From contig CALLAV010000170.1 of assembly GCA_938001995.1 (NCBI GenBank), forward strand, positions 1-10,441: DNA of 10,441 nucleotides, in the 5' to 3' direction. This DNA comes from an uncultured Amylibacter sp. (GTDB lineage Bacteria; Pseudomonadota; Alphaproteobacteria; Rhodobacterales; Rhodobacteraceae). The translations under genes were made by a program, and so were the position numbers. Shown here piece by piece: positions 1 to 7,321 of the stretch. The notes below the pieces were generated by a model. It was not told where the DNA came from. It ran no database searches and worked only from the letters and a program-made list of their open reading frames with translations. Position 1 is the stretch's first letter. Each line of letters opens with the position of its first letter.

Positions 1-2
1 TC

Positions 3-1235
3 CTTTTGATCGGCATTTTGATGTTCTTCTTTTCGGGCAGTCAGCAACAGCTGCGTAAATCCCCCGCAGGGTTTGATGGGCTGCACGCTTGGATCGCGAG
101 CGAGGGCCATCCCGTACGCAGCTTCACAGGTGGCTGGGCAAGCGATCCTGAGGTGATCGGTCTGCGGATTCTGCCAATTTTCGACACCAACCTGAGCGAA
201 CGCCGTGTGACGCCGAAGTCTAAAGAAGAATACCTGATGCAGAGCGATGAATACGATCTGCGCGAAAGCATCGCACAGCGCAAAGGCGAGATTGTTCAAA
301 CGATGTATGTGCTGCCCAAGTGGCGCAGCGGCATGCGGTTAACGGGCAAGGCGCACCCTGAATTGTTGTTAGAAAACGGTGCCGCAACGCAAGTGTTAAA
401 GGATGTGGTGTCCCCGCGTATCGGGCGTGCTTTTGTGATGAATGGAGCGTTCAGCGAATTTACATCAACCACCAAAGCAGGGGCGGAATTGACAGCGCGG
501 CTTTACGTGGCGCAAGCCTTCGAGGGCAAGAATTGTGAACCCGTTATCGGACGCAAAGGCGCAATGATCTTGGGTCGTTGTCCGATGGAAGAAGGCTACG
601 ATGACGGCTATGTTTGGGTGCTGTCTGATCCTGATCTCCTAAACAACCACGGCCTGCGATTGGGCGACAACGCAAAGATTGCCAAACAGGTGATTTTGCC
701 AATGGCAGGCGAAGGTGCGTTGATGATTGATTATAGCGATCGCATTTGGCTGGTTAACCAGTATCAGGGCGTGAAGCGGGATCGCACTTGGGCGGATTTG
801 CTGCAATTCTTTGCCTATCCGTTTTCGGTTCTGTGGATAAGCGGCGGCATTTTGTTCGCGTTGATCTTGTGGCGGGCCAGTGCGCGGTTTGGCCCGATCT
901 TGCGGCGCAAGTCGGGTGTGGATGCCAGCAAACGCGTGGCAAACCAAGCGGCTGCGCGATTGATGCGATTGACGGAACAGGATGGGGCCTTGGTGTCGGA
1001 TTATGCCGATGTTCGCCTGTCCAACATTGCGGCGCGTCACCTTGGCCCATCACATAGAAACGACCCCGATGCAGCGCTGCGATTTGTGCGCCGCAAACGC
1101 CCCGATTTGGCGGATGATTTACAAGACGCGCTTAACGCCATTCGCTCGCAGCCGTCCAACCTTTCTGCGGCAGCGGCCATCGCCAATGTCGACAAATTCG
1201 AACACATTCTGGAGCAGCTGAACCATGACACTTGA
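3..1235 (+). CDS. DUF4350 domain-containing membrane protein, 5' end missing
   Basis: The frame is open to the left edge, so the true start lies upstream. A TTG at position 6 would give 409 residues but would cut into the first hydrophobic segment, so I treat the gene as partial. Residue numbers here count from that TTG. The remaining N-terminus is the end of a membrane helix (to about residue 10). A soluble domain of about 260 residues follows, carrying the DUF4350-type stretch VLSDPDLLNNHGL (about 205-217). A second helix lies at about 269-289, then a basic, mostly helical tail of about 120 residues. The layout suggests a protein anchored at both ends with a periplasmic middle and a cytoplasmic tail. 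It overlaps the MoxR ATPase gene by 11 bases. DUF4350 proteins commonly sit beside moxR and DUF58 genes, which supports the call. The molecular function is unknown. A role presenting envelope substrates to the ATPase is inference only. Confidence 0.82.
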   Translation, partial: LLIGILMFFFSGSQQQLRKSPAGFDGLHAWIASEGHPVRSFTGGWASDPEVIGLRILPIFDTNLSERRVTPKSKEEYLMQSDEYDLRESIAQRKGEIVQTMYVLPKWRSGMRLTGKAHPELLLENGAATQVLKDVVSPRIGRAFVMNGAFSEFTSTTKAGAELTARLYVAQAFEGKNCEPVIGRKGAMILGRCPMEEGYDDGYVWVLSDPDLLNNHGLRLGDNAKIAKQVILPMAGEGALMIDYSDRIWLVNQYQGVKRDRTWADLLQFFAYPFSVLWISGGILFALILWRASARFGPILRRKSGVDASKRVANQAAARLMRLTEQDGALVSDYADVRLSNIAARHLGPSHRNDPDAALRFVRRKRPDLADDLQDALNAIRSQPSNLSAAAAIANVDKFEHILEQLNHDT

Positions 1236-2181
1236 AACCCTTCAGGCCCGCGCCGAGGCCTTTCGTGCTGAAATTTCCAAGACGGTACACGGTCAGGAAG
1301 AGGTCATCGACCTGCTGCTGATCACGCTGTTTGCAAAGGGGCATGCGCTACTTGAAGGCCCTCCGGGTACGGCGAAAACTTTGCTGGCGCGAAGCTTTGC
1401 GGGGGCGTTGAACCTCGATTTCGGGCGCATTCAGTTTACGCCTGATTTGATGCCAGGGGATGTGCTGGGAACGTCTATCTTCAACTTCAAGACGTCAGAA
1501 TTTACGCTGACAAAGGGCCCTGTTTTCAGCCAAGTTCTGTTGGCCGATGAGATCAACCGTGCGCCGCCGAAAACACAAGCAGCACTGTTGCAGGCGATGA
1601 ACGAACGGATCGTCAGTATCGACGGGACGGATCACGATTTGGGGTCCGAGTTCATCGTGATCGCGACGCAGAATCCGATTGAACAGCAAGGAACCTATCC
1701 TTTGCCAGAGGCCCAATTGGACCGTTTCTTGTTCAAGATCATTCTGGAATTCCCAGATGCAGAAACTGAAATGGCGATCCTGAAACATCATGCAGCAGAA
1801 CCGCTGGATTTCGCAGGGGCGACAGCGCGGGTTGAAAACATATTGGATGCCAAAGCCCTGCAAGAAAGCCGCGATGTGGTGGATAGCATCATTATTGACG
1901 ATGACATTCTGGCCTATATTTTGCGTTTGGTGCGCGCGACGCGGGACAGTTCGGATATTTCTTACGGGGCGTCTACACGGGCAGCGGATGCGCTGGCGGC
2001 TGCGACCCGCGCAGCGGCGGCGTTACAAGGGCGTGATTTTGCCATTCCAGACGATGTGAAACGCTTGTTCATCCCATCCATGCGCCACCGAATTGTGCTT
2101 GGACCCGGTGCGGAAATTGAAGGCCGCACAGCAGAGCAATCCCTTGAAAACATCCTCAACCAGATCGAGGCCCCCCGCTGA
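1225..2181 (+). CDS. MoxR-family AAA+ ATPase
   Basis: A complete 318-residue AAA+ ATPase of the MoxR group, with no membrane segment, so presumably cytoplasmic. Visible motifs in order are Walker A GPPGTAKT (45-52), Walker B LLADEINRAPPK (105-116) with the Asp-Glu pair at 108-109, sensor 1 ATQNP (147-151), the arginine-finger region EAQLDRF (162-168), and a sensor 2 region GASTRA (248-253). All catalytic residues are present, so ATP hydrolysis is expected. The length is normal for the family. The ATG overlaps the end of the DUF4350 gene, and a GGAG at 1211-1214 can serve as ribosome binding site. MoxR proteins are known as chaperone-like ATPases that act with VWA-domain partners in enzyme maturation or stress tolerance. 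The DUF58 protein encoded next is the obvious partner. The client is unknown. Confidence 0.95.
   Translation: MTLETLQARAEAFRAEISKTVHGQEEVIDLLLITLFAKGHALLEGPPGTAKTLLARSFAGALNLDFGRIQFTPDLMPGDVLGTSIFNFKTSEFTLTKGPVFSQVLLADEINRAPPKTQAALLQAMNERIVSIDGTDHDLGSEFIVIATQNPIEQQGTYPLPEAQLDRFLFKIILEFPDAETEMAILKHHAAEPLDFAGATARVENILDAKALQESRDVVDSIIIDDDILAYILRLVRATRDSSDISYGASTRAADALAAATRAAAALQGRDFAIPDDVKRLFIPSMRHRIVLGPGAEIEGRTAEQSLENILNQIEAPR
2167..2170 (+). promoter_or_regulatory. Ribosome binding site supporting a CTG start for the DUF58 gene
   Basis: GAGG lies 7 bases before CTG 2178-2180, inside the 3' end of the moxR gene. No comparable site precedes the TTG codons at 2199 or 2205, so this motif favours the CTG start. 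Read from the sequence; not experimentally known. Confidence 0.5.
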
Positions 2182-3464
2182 TACGCCCATCGCGCAAATT
2201 GCTTTTGGCAGGGGCTGTTGCCCTTGCCATTTCGGCCCTTGTGCTGGTCCTTGGTCAAGGGCTGCGCGAGGCCGCACTTGCGCCGTGGGTGCTGCTGGGG
2301 CTTGCGGTTTTGCTGGATTTGTTTCTGTCACGCACGCCCAGCAAACAAGTGGCGGTCAAGATCCCGCCAGAGATGTTTGTAGGCGAAACAGAGGATTTCG
2401 CGTTCGAAATTTCCCCTGTGTCGATTGGCATGACCGGAAAAATCGATTGGCCTGAAGGTCTGTCTGGTCCCGACAGTATCAAGTTTGAAAATGAAGGCAT
2501 TACACAGGTTCCTGTGCGTGCGGTACGCCGTGGCAGTTGGCAGGTGCATACGCTGCATCTGATCTGGTCATCGCGGTTTGCGTTGTTTGAGCGGGTTCCG
2601 ACATTGGCGTTGAATTTAGAAGTAAAAATTGTGCCCAACATTCGGTTGGTTCAATCGGGTGAAATCACTTCGGTTGTCTTGTCCAACATGTTTGGCATGA
2701 AGGAAAACCGCGCAGTGGGCGAGGGGACGGAGTTCCACCAATTGCGGGATTTTGTAGCGGGGATGGATGTGAATTCCATTGATTGGAAACGCTCCGCACG
2801 GCATCGCAATCTGGTGTCACGAGAGTTGCGGGCGGAACGGAATCACCATGTGATTGTAGCGCTTGATAACGGGTATCTGATGCGCGAAGAAATCGCGGGA
2901 CTGCCCAAGATTGACCATGCAGTGACGGCGGCACTGGCCACGGCTTGGGCGGCGGCGCTCGGTGGCGATATGGTTGGCTTTTACGCCTATGACACCAAGC
3001 CGAATGTGTTTGTTGCGCCCAAGCCTGGCCGCGCAGCCTTTCCAGCCTTGCGACTGCGCACATCAGAGCTGGATTACGTGAGTTTGGAGACAAACCACAC
3101 ACTGGCGATGACAGAGCTGAACGCGCGAACACCCAAGCGCAGTTTAATCATCATATTTTCGGATTTTGTGGACACGACTACGGCGGAGTTGATGGTAGAA
3201 AACATCAGCGTTTTGTCCAAACGCCATGCGGTGATCTTTGTCATCATGCGCGATCCAGAGCTGGAAGAGCTGACCGAAACCGCACCCGATGATATGGATC
3301 AGGTGGCGGAACTGGTGGCGGCGGGGCAATCCCTGACAGAACGCCAGATAGTGCTACGGCGACTAGCGGCGCTTGGCGTGACCATTGTGGATGCAAAACC
3401 TGGCACGGTGACGGCGCAATTGATTTCCGCCTACCTCGATATCAAAGCGCGGGAGGTAATCTGA
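2178..3464 (+). CDS. DUF58 (VWA-like) membrane-anchored protein, probable CTG start
   Basis: The frame opens after a stop at 2145 and has no ATG or GTG near its start. I place the start at CTG 2178, overlapping the moxR stop as CTGA, because a GAGG sits 7 bases upstream and the product begins with a basic stretch (IRPSRK) before the hydrophobic helices. TTG 2199 is the alternative (421 instead of 428 residues). Two hydrophobic segments at about 8-26 and 31-50 anchor the protein. The hallmark DUF58 motif includes GEGTEFHQLRDF followed by IDWKRSAR (about 181-208). The VWA-like core follows, with LDNGYLM at about 229-235 and FSDFVDTT at about 327-334. The first metal-site motif is DNGYL rather than the classical DxSxS, so metal binding is uncertain. 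DUF58 proteins typically accompany MoxR ATPases and are thought to be their partners. A GGGAGG at its end serves the next gene. Confidence 0.9.
   Translation: MIRPSRKLLLAGAVALAISALVLVLGQGLREAALAPWVLLGLAVLLDLFLSRTPSKQVAVKIPPEMFVGETEDFAFEISPVSIGMTGKIDWPEGLSGPDSIKFENEGITQVPVRAVRRGSWQVHTLHLIWSSRFALFERVPTLALNLEVKIVPNIRLVQSGEITSVVLSNMFGMKENRAVGEGTEFHQLRDFVAGMDVNSIDWKRSARHRNLVSRELRAERNHHVIVALDNGYLMREEIAGLPKIDHAVTAALATAWAAALGGDMVGFYAYDTKPNVFVAPKPGRAAFPALRLRTSELDYVSLETNHTLAMTELNARTPKRSLIIIFSDFVDTTTAELMVENISVLSKRHAVIFVIMRDPELEELTETAPDDMDQVAELVAAGQSLTERQIVLRRLAALGVTIVDAKPGTVTAQLISAYLDIKAREVI
3451..3456 (+). promoter_or_regulatory. Strong ribosome binding site for the SpoIIM-family gene
   Basis: GGGAGG lies 7 bases before ATG 3464 and within the last codons of the DUF58 gene. 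With the TGATG stop-start junction it indicates coupled translation of the two genes. Confidence 0.7.
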
Positions 3465-4465
3465 TGAGCGATCAGGGCAATCTGATGCGGTCCGCACGGT
3501 TCCGCGCTGAACGAGAAACGGATTGGCGCAAGCTAGAAGCGTTGACCGCGAAAGCAGAAAAGCAAGGCCTCGCAGGTATGACCTTTGCCGAAGCCCGTGA
3601 TCTGGCGAGCCTGTATCGGCGCAGCACAAATGCGCTGTCGATTGCGCGGCAAATCTCTCTTGATCGTGCGCTTTTGCGATATCTGGAGGCACTGACCTCG
3701 CGGGCGTATCTTAGCGTTTATGCGCCTCAAGAACGGCTTGGCGGGTTGTTGCGGCGGTTCTTTGCACAGAGCGCCCCGCAAGCGATGCGGCGGTCTTGGG
3801 TCTATATCCTGATTGGGTTCCTCTGCATGGCGCTCGGGGCTGTGGCGGGCTATTTCCTCTATTTTGAAAACGCCTCTTGGTATCATGTGTTTATGCCGCC
3901 CGAACTGGCGGGCGGACGTGGCCCTGACAGCACAACGGGGCAGTTGCGCAGTGTGATTTACGACAGTGACCCAGACGCCAGCGGGCTTGGGGCGTTCGCC
4001 ACGTATCTGTTTTCGCACAACACGCGTGTGGCGATTTTTGTCTTTGGGCTGGGTGCGTTCCTATGCGTGCCTGCGATCCTATTGACGTTTTACAACGGCC
4101 TTTTGCTTGGCGCTTTCTATGCGCTGCATGTGGAACGGGGCCTTGGGTTTGACCTTGCAGGCTGGCTTTCGATCCACGGCGTGACTGAATTGTCAGCCAT
4201 CTGTATCGCTTGCGGCGGGGGTGTTCAGCTTGGCGCGGCGGTGCTGTTTCCGGGGCAACGCAGCCGCACGGATGCGCTGCGCGATGCAGGCAAAGATGCG
4301 GTGAAACTGGCACTGGTTGCGGCGATCATGCTGGTTGCGGCAGCGCTTCTCGAAGGGTTCGGGCGGCAGTTGATCCAAGACCGCACCGCGCGGTTGGTGA
4401 TCGGCTGGGGGATCGGTGGGCTGTGGCTCGCGTGGTTCGTGTTTGCTGGGCGTAAACGGTCATGA
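3464..4465 (+). CDS. SpoIIM/DUF95-family integral membrane protein
   Basis: A 333-residue membrane protein starting at an ATG that shares one base with the DUF58 stop. Residues 1-108 are soluble, charged and helical. Hydrophobic segments follow at about 112-133, 187-221 (probably two helices), 240-262, 279-298 and 311-328. The family signature is the segment IHGVTELSAICIACGGG (237-253), with His238, Gly239 and Glu242, followed by LFPG. The family is named for stage II sporulation protein M, which in spore formers supports engulfment. This organism is probably not a spore former, and members in moxR operons of Gram-negative bacteria have no established function. The location is the inner membrane. 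It may be a scaffold or channel-like part of the MoxR system, which is inference. It overlaps the RDD gene by four bases (ATGA). Confidence 0.87.
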   Translation: MSDQGNLMRSARFRAERETDWRKLEALTAKAEKQGLAGMTFAEARDLASLYRRSTNALSIARQISLDRALLRYLEALTSRAYLSVYAPQERLGGLLRRFFAQSAPQAMRRSWVYILIGFLCMALGAVAGYFLYFENASWYHVFMPPELAGGRGPDSTTGQLRSVIYDSDPDASGLGAFATYLFSHNTRVAIFVFGLGAFLCVPAILLTFYNGLLLGAFYALHVERGLGFDLAGWLSIHGVTELSAICIACGGGVQLGAAVLFPGQRSRTDALRDAGKDAVKLALVAAIMLVAAALLEGFGRQLIQDRTARLVIGWGIGGLWLAWFVFAGRKRS

Positions 4466-5394
4466 GGTTCTGGTTCAAAAAACGGCCCAAAGGGGAACGA
4501 CCTGGCTTTGACGAAGTTCTACCACCCGAAGGCGTGCCGCTTTATTTTGAAATTGCCACTTTTGGCGTGCGCTTTGGGGCGCAATTGATCGACATTCTGA
4601 TAACGACGCTTGCGGCACTGGCACTTGTGCTGCTGCTGTCCGCCATGGGGCTGTCCGCGCCAGGGTTCATGATGGCGATTGCGTCCATGTTGTTCTTCTT
4701 GATCCGCATTCCCTATTACGTGGTGACAGAGCTGTTGTGGAACGGTCAAACCCTCGGCAAGCGGATGGTGAAGATTAAGGTGATAGCGGCGGACAGCGGG
4801 TCGTTGACTGCACAGTCACTGGTGGTGCGCAATCTGATGAAAGAGGCAGAGATCTTCTTGCCAGGCACGTTGCTGCTCTCGCTTGATTCAGGCAGCCCGA
4901 TGTGGTCGCTGATCTCGCTCGCGTGGATCACAGGTGTGATTGCCGTGCCACTCATCAATCGGCGCAGTCAGCGGTTGGGCGATATTATTGCGGGTACATT
5001 TGTGATCCATTTGCCAAAACCGATGCTGCTGAAAGACTTGGCGCTTTCATCCAATACAAACCGAGAGGTGAAGGCGAAGTTCACATTCCTTGCGCACCAG
5101 TTGGATCATTACGGCGCGTTTGAATTGCAAACGTTGGAGGATCTGCTGCGGGCGGATGCGAACGTCTACAATTCTGCCACGGCCATGCGCCGCAAAGAAA
5201 CCATCGACGCGGTGGTCAAACAAATTCGCAAAAAGATTGATTTTGCCGATAAAGTGAATCCATCTGAAAATATCGAATTCTTGCAATCCTTTTACAATGC
5301 CCAGCGGGCGTATCTGGAGCAGCGACAACTGTTTGGCGACAAGCGCGCAAACAAGAAACACAAAGACGAAAAAGACACTCAAACACCTGATTGA
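4462..5394 (+). CDS. RDD-family membrane protein with long soluble C-terminal tail
   Basis: A 310-residue protein starting within the ATGA overlap with the SpoIIM-family gene. The RDD domain spans about 25-185. Arg37 and Asp44 sit at the first helix (37-62). A second helix lies at about 68-90. The loop signature NGQTLGKRMVKIKV (94-107) and the final signature RRSQRLGDIIAGTFVI (167-182, with Asp174) are both clear. Another hydrophobic stretch lies at 145-165. Residues 190-310 form a hydrophilic, highly charged tail ending in a Lys/Asp-rich stretch, expected to face the cytoplasm. Some RDD proteins have been linked to ion or solute transport, but the family as a whole is not assigned. In this operon setting a structural or regulatory part of the MoxR assembly is equally possible. 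The tail resembles a docking region; that is inference. Confidence 0.88.
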   Translation: MRFWFKKRPKGERPGFDEVLPPEGVPLYFEIATFGVRFGAQLIDILITTLAALALVLLLSAMGLSAPGFMMAIASMLFFLIRIPYYVVTELLWNGQTLGKRMVKIKVIAADSGSLTAQSLVVRNLMKEAEIFLPGTLLLSLDSGSPMWSLISLAWITGVIAVPLINRRSQRLGDIIAGTFVIHLPKPMLLKDLALSSNTNREVKAKFTFLAHQLDHYGAFELQTLEDLLRADANVYNSATAMRRKETIDAVVKQIRKKIDFADKVNPSENIEFLQSFYNAQRAYLEQRQLFGDKRANKKHKDEKDTQTPD

Positions 5395-5396
5395 AA

Positions 5397-5402
5397 AAGG
5401 GA
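5397..5402 (+). promoter_or_regulatory. Ribosome binding site fixing the start at ATG 5409
   Basis: AAGGGA ends 6 bases before ATG 5409-5411. An in-frame TTG at 5391 lies upstream of this motif and would be translated through it, so ATG 5409 is the better start. Confidence 0.7.
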
Positions 5403-5408
5403 CAATTC

Positions 5409-6194
5409 ATGACTGATACATCACCAAATATGCAACACCCGCCACTGGGCGTTGGACAAATCCTATCCGAGAGCTTTTCATTGCTGTTCGGCAATATTGT
5501 TGCCATAGCCGTAGCTGCGTTTATTCCGCTTCTGTTTATGATCATCTTATCTGGCATGACGCTCGGGTTTAGCGTGTCCCTTGGGGCAGAGGTCGCTGAT
5601 CCAACTGCGGCAAATTTCTTACCGCTGATCTTGCTGAACACGCTGATTTCGGTGGTGATTTATGGCATTGTTTCCGCGATCATCGTGCAATTGGCTTATG
5701 ATGCAAAGCTGGGGCGGGGCACGAACTTTGGCGCTTACGCGGCGGCAGCGATTAGCACGATTGTCCCGAATGTTGTGCAAACCCTTATCATAACAATCTT
5801 GGCCAGTTTCGCGATGTTGGCACTGATCCTGCCGGGTATCTGGGTTTATGGTGTCTTTGCCGTGACTGTGCCGGCGTTGGTGATTGAACGTGTTGGTTTT
5901 GGGGCCATGCGGCGCAGTTCCGAGCTGACGAAAGAATACCGTTGGCCCGTAATTGGCACGATGGTTGTTGTGTTTATCGGGGCGATGGTTCTGAACTTGA
6001 TCCCGCAAACAATTGCTGGATTTGTGCTTGGATCTCTAAGCACAGTTTCGATCATAGCGATGGTGCTTTTGACTGCTGTTCTTTCCACATTCACTTATGG
6101 ATTGATCGGTATCGCAGTCGCATTGATCTATGCGCGGTTGCGTGAAATCAAAGATGGCGTTGGCATGAATGATCTGTCATCGGTTTTTGAATAG
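5409..6194 (+). CDS. Multi-pass membrane protein, glycerophosphodiesterase membrane-domain/YciC-like
   Basis: A 261-residue, strongly hydrophobic protein beginning 14 bases after the RDD gene. Hydrophobic segments lie at about 29-57, 71-95, 120-158 (probably two helices), 179-200 and 211-240, giving about six helices. The stretch LPGIWVYGVFAVTVPALVIE (141-160), followed by RRSSELTKEYRWPVIG (168-183), matches the pattern seen in the membrane domain found with some glycerophosphoryl diester phosphodiesterases and in YciC/DUF975-like proteins. No catalytic phosphodiesterase domain is present, so the enzyme name should not be used for it. It is the last gene of the envelope operon and probably an inner-membrane accessory. 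The family call rests on pattern recognition and is less certain than for the neighbouring genes. No terminator follows it. Confidence 0.7.
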   Translation: MTDTSPNMQHPPLGVGQILSESFSLLFGNIVAIAVAAFIPLLFMIILSGMTLGFSVSLGAEVADPTAANFLPLILLNTLISVVIYGIVSAIIVQLAYDAKLGRGTNFGAYAAAAISTIVPNVVQTLIITILASFAMLALILPGIWVYGVFAVTVPALVIERVGFGAMRRSSELTKEYRWPVIGTMVVVFIGAMVLNLIPQTIAGFVLGSLSTVSIIAMVLLTAVLSTFTYGLIGIAVALIYARLREIKDGVGMNDLSSVFE

Positions 6195-6222
6195 ACGCTG
6201 ACAGCACAGTAAAGGAACGATC

Positions 6223-6636
6223 ATGGCCCATACACGCATCCGTAAATTCAACACCTCTGACACCTATCCGGAACAAAACCTCGACAATGACTTGTGTCAG
6301 GCAGTTGTGGTGGAAGGCGGCAAAACAGTCTATTTGCGCGGGCAATGTCCACAGAACTTGGATGATGCTGTGAACCTCGACAGTCATGATCCAGTGGAGC
6401 AGACCCATAAGGTCATGCAAAACATTCGCCAACTGATCCAAGAAGCTGGCGGCGATATGGAACATCTGGTGAAGGTTGTCGTTTACATCACCGATGTACG
6501 CCACCGCGAGGCCGTGTATCGCACCATGGGCGAATACATCAAAGGCGTGCATCCTGTGTCCACAGGGCTGGTGGTGCAAGCGCTGGCGCGGCCCGAGTGG
6601 TTGGTGGAAATCGACGGCACGGCGGTGATCCCATGA
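6223..6636 (+). CDS. RidA/YjgF-family protein lacking the catalytic arginine
   Basis: A 137-residue protein of the RidA/YjgF/UK114 fold, of normal length. AAGGAA (6212-6217) precedes the ATG by 5 bases. Recognisable family parts are the VYLRGQCPQN strand-turn (36-45), VMQNIRQLIQEAGG (64-77), the HLVKVVVYITD strand (81-91) and the C-terminal ALARPEWLVEIDGTA (120-134). True RidA proteins hydrolyse reactive enamines or imines using an arginine in a P-x-R motif. Aligned by eye, that position here falls in PVST (111-114), with Ser113 where arginine is expected. It therefore probably belongs to a Rid subgroup without standard imine deaminase activity. It overlaps the DUF1028 gene by four bases, so the two likely act together, possibly on an amine-derived intermediate. 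The substrate is unknown. Confidence 0.9.
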   Translation: MAHTRIRKFNTSDTYPEQNLDNDLCQAVVVEGGKTVYLRGQCPQNLDDAVNLDSHDPVEQTHKVMQNIRQLIQEAGGDMEHLVKVVVYITDVRHREAVYRTMGEYIKGVHPVSTGLVVQALARPEWLVEIDGTAVIP

Positions 6637-7307
6637 CCTTTTCGCTTGTAGCGCGGTGCGCTGAAACGGGCATGTTCGGGATTGCGATCTCATCGTCTTC
6701 ACCAGCTGTTGCCGCGCGGTGTGCATATACGCGTGCAGGCGTTGGGGCCGTGGCGAGCCAAAACATTACAGACCCACGGCTTGGCCCATTTGCGCTTGAT
6801 CTGATGCAAGGCGGCATGTCGGCAGGCGAGGCGATTTCTGGTGTGAAAGATCAAGCACAGTTTCCCGAATACCGACAGGTTCTGGCCATTGACAAAGACG
6901 GGCGGACAGCGATTCATTCGGGGCCAAACTCGCTTGGCATCTGGACTGAAGCCCATGGCAAAGATGTTGTCTCTGCCGGAAACCTGTTGGCGAATGATGG
7001 CGTTCCACAGGCGATTGTGCATGGGTTTGAAACCGCCACAGGCCACATCGGGGATCGCCTGATTGCCGCGATGCGCGCAGGATTAGCTGCGGGCGGGGAA
7101 GCCGGCCCAATTCATTCCGCAGGCCTGCAAATTTGCGATGATGTGCAATGGCCTGCTGCTGATTTGCGCTGTGATTGGACACAAGACTGTCCGATCGAAG
7201 CAATCGCTGCCGCTTGGGACGTTTATAAACCGCAGATGGCGGATTACGTGAAACGGGCGCTCGATCCGACGGCCGCGCCGTCTTACGGCGTGCCCGGAGA
7301 CGAGTGA
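6633..7307 (+). CDS. DUF1028 (Ntn-hydrolase-like) protein
   Basis: I choose ATG 6633, inside the RidA stop (ATGA), because the product then begins MTFSLVAR, the usual start for DUF1028 proteins. An upstream frame start at 6597 would add 12 residues that do not fit the family. The protein has 224 residues. Family patterns are visible at ASQNITDPRLGP (41-52), QVLAIDKDGRTAIHSG (82-97), GNLLANDGVP (116-125) and GLAAGGEAGPIHSAGL (150-165). The fold is considered similar to Ntn hydrolases. If the initiator Met is removed, Thr2 would be the N-terminal residue and a candidate nucleophile, which is inference. Genes of this family often lie next to amide or amine catabolic genes. A hydrolytic step working with the coupled Rid protein is plausible but unproven. 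Its 3' end faces the MttB-family gene 14 bases away. Confidence 0.88.
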   Translation: MTFSLVARCAETGMFGIAISSSSPAVAARCAYTRAGVGAVASQNITDPRLGPFALDLMQGGMSAGEAISGVKDQAQFPEYRQVLAIDKDGRTAIHSGPNSLGIWTEAHGKDVVSAGNLLANDGVPQAIVHGFETATGHIGDRLIAAMRAGLAAGGEAGPIHSAGLQICDDVQWPAADLRCDWTQDCPIEAIAAAWDVYKPQMADYVKRALDPTAAPSYGVPGDE

Positions 7308-7321
7308 CTTAAACGCGTGAT

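Noticed and set aside
3464..4465. Evidence of sporulation from a SpoIIM-family gene.
   Set aside because: The family is widespread in non-sporulating Gram-negative bacteria beside moxR genes, and no other sporulation gene is present.
5409..6194. Annotation as a glycerophosphodiester phosphodiesterase.
   Set aside because: Only the membrane-domain pattern is present; the protein has no catalytic phosphodiesterase domain.
6197..6205. Inverted repeat GCTG-A-CAGC between the last membrane gene and ridA, as a terminator.
   Set aside because: The arms are four bases with a one-base loop and no T-tract follows, so it cannot form a real terminator hairpin.
7308..7321. Possible bidirectional terminator between the convergent DUF1028 and MttB-family genes.
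   Set aside because: The gap is only 14 bases and contains just the small palindrome ACGCGT, with no stable hairpin and no T-run on either strand.
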